Source of the DNA: Multivorans sp965116445
GTDB lineage: Bacteria > Acidobacteriota > Thermoanaerobaculia > Multivoradales > Multivoraceae
Direction of reading: 5' to 3'
Assembly (NCBI GenBank): GCA_965116445.1
Contig: OZ220688.1
Location: 2,170,001-2,234,000 of the forward strand
Length of the DNA: 64,000 nucleotides
Shown: piece after piece, positions 61,955 through 64,000 of the stretch
Numbering within the stretch: the stretch's first letter is position 1
Layout: each line of letters opens with the position of its first letter
The notes under the pieces: generated by a model
Seen by the model: the letters and a program-made list of their open reading frames with translations, nothing else
Told to the model about the DNA's origin: nothing
Databases searched by the model: none
Translations under genes and position numbers: made by a program

Positions 61955-62077
61955 CCGTCCGTCGCTCCATTGCTGTTGGCGAAGCCGACAGCATCGACCG
62001 ACGAAGCCGCTACCGCAAACCGCGGACTGTGCAGTTCTCGGTTGCCACGAGTGAGAGATTTACAGTTGCCCCCAACA

Positions 62078-62082
62078 CCGCC
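62078..62082 (+). repeat. Target-site duplication, right copy (CCGCC)
   Basis: CCGCC directly after the right IS end, matching 59948-59952. The codons GCT GGA ATG of the interrupted gene follow. Confidence 0.75.
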
Positions 62083-62088
62083 GCTGGA

Positions 62089-62754
62089 ATGTCCTCCTGG
62101 GTGTGCTCGGTCAATACGGGAACCCTCCCGGCTGAGCTCGCTGGCAAGCGCTACGACGAGATCTTCGTGGGCGCCCTGCCAGAGGGCATCGACCCTGCGG
62201 GCGAGAGCGACGAGTTCCACACCTTCGTCGAGTGGGCTCCGGGCTGGCACCGTCGAGTTCCGGTAACCCCTACCCGGCGGATCGAGGTCTACGACTTCGC
62301 ATTCAACGAGATGGAACTCGTCCACTTAGACGAGGAAGGCACAATCGGTGATGATGCTGACCCTACAAACAGCACTGTTCCGGACGGCACCGACCCCTTT
62401 AGCTACTTTGAACGGCTGGCCCGTGTACGACGCTACGTAGATGAGCACCTTGGGGGGCACCTGGACAGCGAGTCTGTAGCCAACGTTGCCGCGATGTCAC
62501 CAACGGGCTTCTCGAGGTACTTCCGCCAGCATGTCGGAACAACATTCGTCGTCTGGTTGGCCCATCGTCGGGTGGAATGGGCCTGCCGCTTGCTGCGGGA
62601 ACAGAACGACGCCGTCGGTCAAGTCGCACTTGCCGCAGGCTTCCACAGCGAACGGACTTTCCGCCGGGTCTTCCAAGAGAAGGTCGGCTGCAGCCCGTCG
62701 GAGTACCGGAAGCGGTTGCTTCACAGAAGCGTGCGGGCGGAGCCAGCGAAATAG
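62089..62754 (+). CDS. C-terminal half of the interrupted fusion: ATP_bind_4 end plus AraC-type DNA-binding domain
   Basis: The first ~80 residues, MSSWVCSVNTGTLPAELAGKRYDEIFVG then LPEGIDPAGESDEFHTFVEWAPG, match the C-terminal part of ATP_bind_4 proteins (the DPxGExGEFHTFV motif). The rest is an AraC-family domain with two HTH units: LDSESVANVAAMSPTGFSRYFRQHVG and AVGQVALAAGFHSERTFRRVFQEKVGCSPSEYRKRL. Both parts are in one uninterrupted frame, so the fusion is original and not made by the IS. The frame runs back into the IS end to a GTG at 62029; the ATG at 62089 is the first inside the old gene. Whether this half is expressed is unknown. Confidence 0.75.
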   Translation: MSSWVCSVNTGTLPAELAGKRYDEIFVGALPEGIDPAGESDEFHTFVEWAPGWHRRVPVTPTRRIEVYDFAFNEMELVHLDEEGTIGDDADPTNSTVPDGTDPFSYFERLARVRRYVDEHLGGHLDSESVANVAAMSPTGFSRYFRQHVGTTFVVWLAHRRVEWACRLLREQNDAVGQVALAAGFHSERTFRRVFQEKVGCSPSEYRKRLLHRSVRAEPAK

Positions 62755-63283
62755 GCTCCTACGCCCGTACGTCGTTCCCGTGCGCCCGCAGCAGCAGCAC
62801 GAGATCGCCCTCGACCAAGCACTCCATGAACCTGCCTCGCGGGAATCGAACTTCCCGTCGGCCTGTCTGAACCGCCGCTAGGCGTCCTCTGCGTGCCTGG
62901 TGGGAAGTCGATCCGTCTCCTTCGCCAGTCGACGAAGATCGCGCATCTGCAGGGCGTGTCGTTCCTTCATCGCCCACACCCGCCGCTCCATCGTCGAAGC
63001 GCCCGCTCCTTCGGGCAAATCAATCTCGGCCACGGCTGCCTCCCCCGTTCCGGAGCGTCGGAAGGGCAGGGTGCCTCTGCTTGGCACTGGACCGCCCCGG
63101 AAGCTCTACAGCCAGGACGGCAGCCGACCGGGACGACGACCGATGATAGACGACCGCCCGGCGGATACATGCGCAATCGACCACTGTGTCAGTGGCCACT
63201 GGAGTTCGCCCGCGGGGCGGTCGGCCGCCCGCCGCGGCCCAGACCCCTGTCGGGCCGCCTTCAGAAGAGCGGCAGCGGTTCGT
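62755..63283. other. Intergenic stretch without a supported gene
   Basis: About 530 bp between the AraC-domain end and larA. Short overlapping open frames exist on the minus strand (for example 62878-63087, 69 codons, ending ERRVWAMKERHALQMRDLRRLAKETDRLPT), but none has a recognisable family or clear ribosome site. A perfect 6-bp hairpin CGGGAA-TCGAAC-TTCCCG lies at 62840-62857; it is not a tRNA. Confidence 0.5.
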
Positions 63284-64000
63284 TCAGGCTACATACGGAA
63301 TCGTCTGCGGCCCCTCGGGCAGCACGCAGACGCGTCCGTCGGGCCGGCCGGCGAGGCATTCGGCGATTGCCCCATCGAGGTCCGGCGCCGGCTCGAAGTG
63401 GGCGGCTGCGAGTTGCTCAGCGGTCAGACCGCCGGCCTTGACCAGAACCCGGGCCCGCCGCTGAATCAACGCCTGGACCTGCACCTGCCACTGATCTGGT
63501 TCGGTAACAGGCCGCGCCTCGATCTGCTGGAGCAGCTCCTCCGGCGAGCCGCCGCGGCCGAGGAGCTCGGCGTAGCGGCCATGGTCCGGGATACCGTCGC
63601 TGCACTCGGCAGCGCAGATGATCGTGCCGCCGTCGGCGACGACCTGCGCCGCGGCCGACATCCCCTTGACTGCCTGGTAGAGATTCTGGTCGAGGGGATA
63701 GCCGGAGTTCGTCGTCACGACGACCTCGAAGCGCCGCCCGGTCTCCCGCATCGCGATGGGCTTCGCGGCCGCACAGGCCTGGGCGTGCATCTCGAAGAGT
63801 TCGCCCGCGAAGACGTGCGTGATCTTCTGCTGCCGGTCCAGCAACACGTCGACGCTGAAGTGCGGCTTCGCCTCGGGCCGCGCCGCGATCGCGCGGATAT
63901 CGGTGTGGAGCGGGTTCTCGTCGATGATCCCCCAGGTCGAGCGCGGGTCGCCGACGCGGGCGGCGTCGTGCAAGGTGAGCACGGTGTCGAGACCGGCAAG
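63284..64000 (-). CDS. larA: LarA-family nickel-dependent lactate racemase, C-terminal half; 5' end outside window
   Basis: Open to the window edge; the visible 238 residues start LAGLDTVLTLHDAARVGDPRSTWGI and include VTTNSGYPLDQNLYQAVKGMSAAAQVV, GGTIICAAECSDGIPDHG and the end CVLPEGPQTIPYVA. This is the C-terminal domain of LarA/DUF2088 proteins, which use a nickel-pincer nucleotide cofactor to racemise lactate or related 2-hydroxyacids. The larA fragment at 56286-56690 ends at nearly the residue where this part begins, but it is placed downstream on the same strand and so is not the missing half of this copy. Confidence 0.88.
   Translation of the reverse strand, partial: LAGLDTVLTLHDAARVGDPRSTWGIIDENPLHTDIRAIAARPEAKPHFSVDVLLDRQQKITHVFAGELFEMHAQACAAAKPIAMRETGRRFEVVVTTNSGYPLDQNLYQAVKGMSAAAQVVADGGTIICAAECSDGIPDHGRYAELLGRGGSPEELLQQIEARPVTEPDQWQVQVQALIQRRARVLVKAGGLTAEQLAAAHFEPAPDLDGAIAECLAGRPDGRVCVLPEGPQTIPYVA

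Larger units (their letters stand above)
59953..62077 (-). mobile_element. Complete IS21-family insertion sequence (istA-istB)
   Basis: A 2125-bp element with istA and istB on the minus strand. Ends begin TGTCAATGGCAACCGAAA at the left and, read inward from the right, TGTTGGGGGCAACTGTAAA. Each end has a further inner copy of the repeat TGGCAACCGARAACTGCACA (59983 at the left; minus strand of 62024-62047 at the right), as usual for the multiple terminal repeats of IS21. It is flanked by a 5-bp duplication, CCGCC. Both genes look intact. It sits inside the PP-loop/AraC fusion gene. Confidence 0.9.

Noticed and set aside
62824..62870. tRNA-like GTTCGATTCCC sequence on the minus strand
   Set aside because: The stem around the T-loop does not pair in the tRNA register and no acceptor, D or anticodon arms can be placed. 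It is just a 6-bp hairpin.
62878..63087. Small minus-strand frame ending ERRVWAMKERHALQMRDLRRLAKETDRLPT
   Set aside because: It has a charged helical look and could be a small gene, but there is no family match, no clear start and other overlapping frames are equally open. Left as unassigned intergenic sequence.

Overview
GC-rich chromosomal DNA (strong G/C third-position bias) from a Gram-negative bacterium. Oar-like TonB-dependent receptors with a carboxypeptidase-regulatory domain, a box (aerobic benzoyl-CoA) gene pair, Uma2-family proteins and many short intergenic repeats suggest an environmental Acidobacteriota-like lineage. This placement is an inference; there is no rRNA gene in the window to test it.

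Layout. 1-7.5 kb is an accessory defence region: a Type III-like restriction-modification pair (mod, cut by the window edge, and res), a HicB/HicA-like gene pair between imperfect direct repeats, and an XRE-ImmA/IrrE regulator-protease. The mod gene carries a 21-base C tract that could switch it on and off. 7.6-12.1 kb is a PotABCD-type ABC importer operon (order A-D-B-C, all minus), back to back with boxC and boxB for aerobic benzoyl-CoA degradation (12.1-15.5 kb). 15.5-38 kb is housekeeping and metabolism: pdxH, a luciferase-like oxidoreductase, pheST, rsmE, a MaoC-type dehydratase pair, aroC, a deoC-ALDH-truncated ALDH operon, two Uma2 genes, a DUF819 membrane protein, an inositol-phosphatase family enzyme, a murA with Asp in place of the usual catalytic Cys, a Trp-rich acidic exported protein, an esterase and an AlbA_2/Schlafen-type protein. 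38-55.8 kb holds an Lhr-type helicase, a small membrane protein with a MnhD/NuoM-like antiporter subunit, a lysR-gltB-gltD operon and a large TonB receptor with a clear promoter and terminator.

56-63 kb is a decayed, mobile-element-rich island. It contains a mosaic of a transposase tail, a frameshifted larA piece and a TonB-receptor piece; two exported-protein genes, one frameshifted; an IS3-type remnant; and a complete IS21-family element with a 5-bp target duplication. Removing the IS21 element and one duplication rejoins a gene whose product fuses a PP-loop ATP_bind_4 (diphthine-ammonia-ligase-like) domain to an AraC-type DNA-binding domain. This is the most unusual architecture in the window. 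The right edge is the C-terminal half of larA, running out of the window.

A dispersed intergenic repeat recurs in at least four places. It has a conserved head and one or two hairpins whose stems covary between copies, so it behaves like a REP-type structured element.
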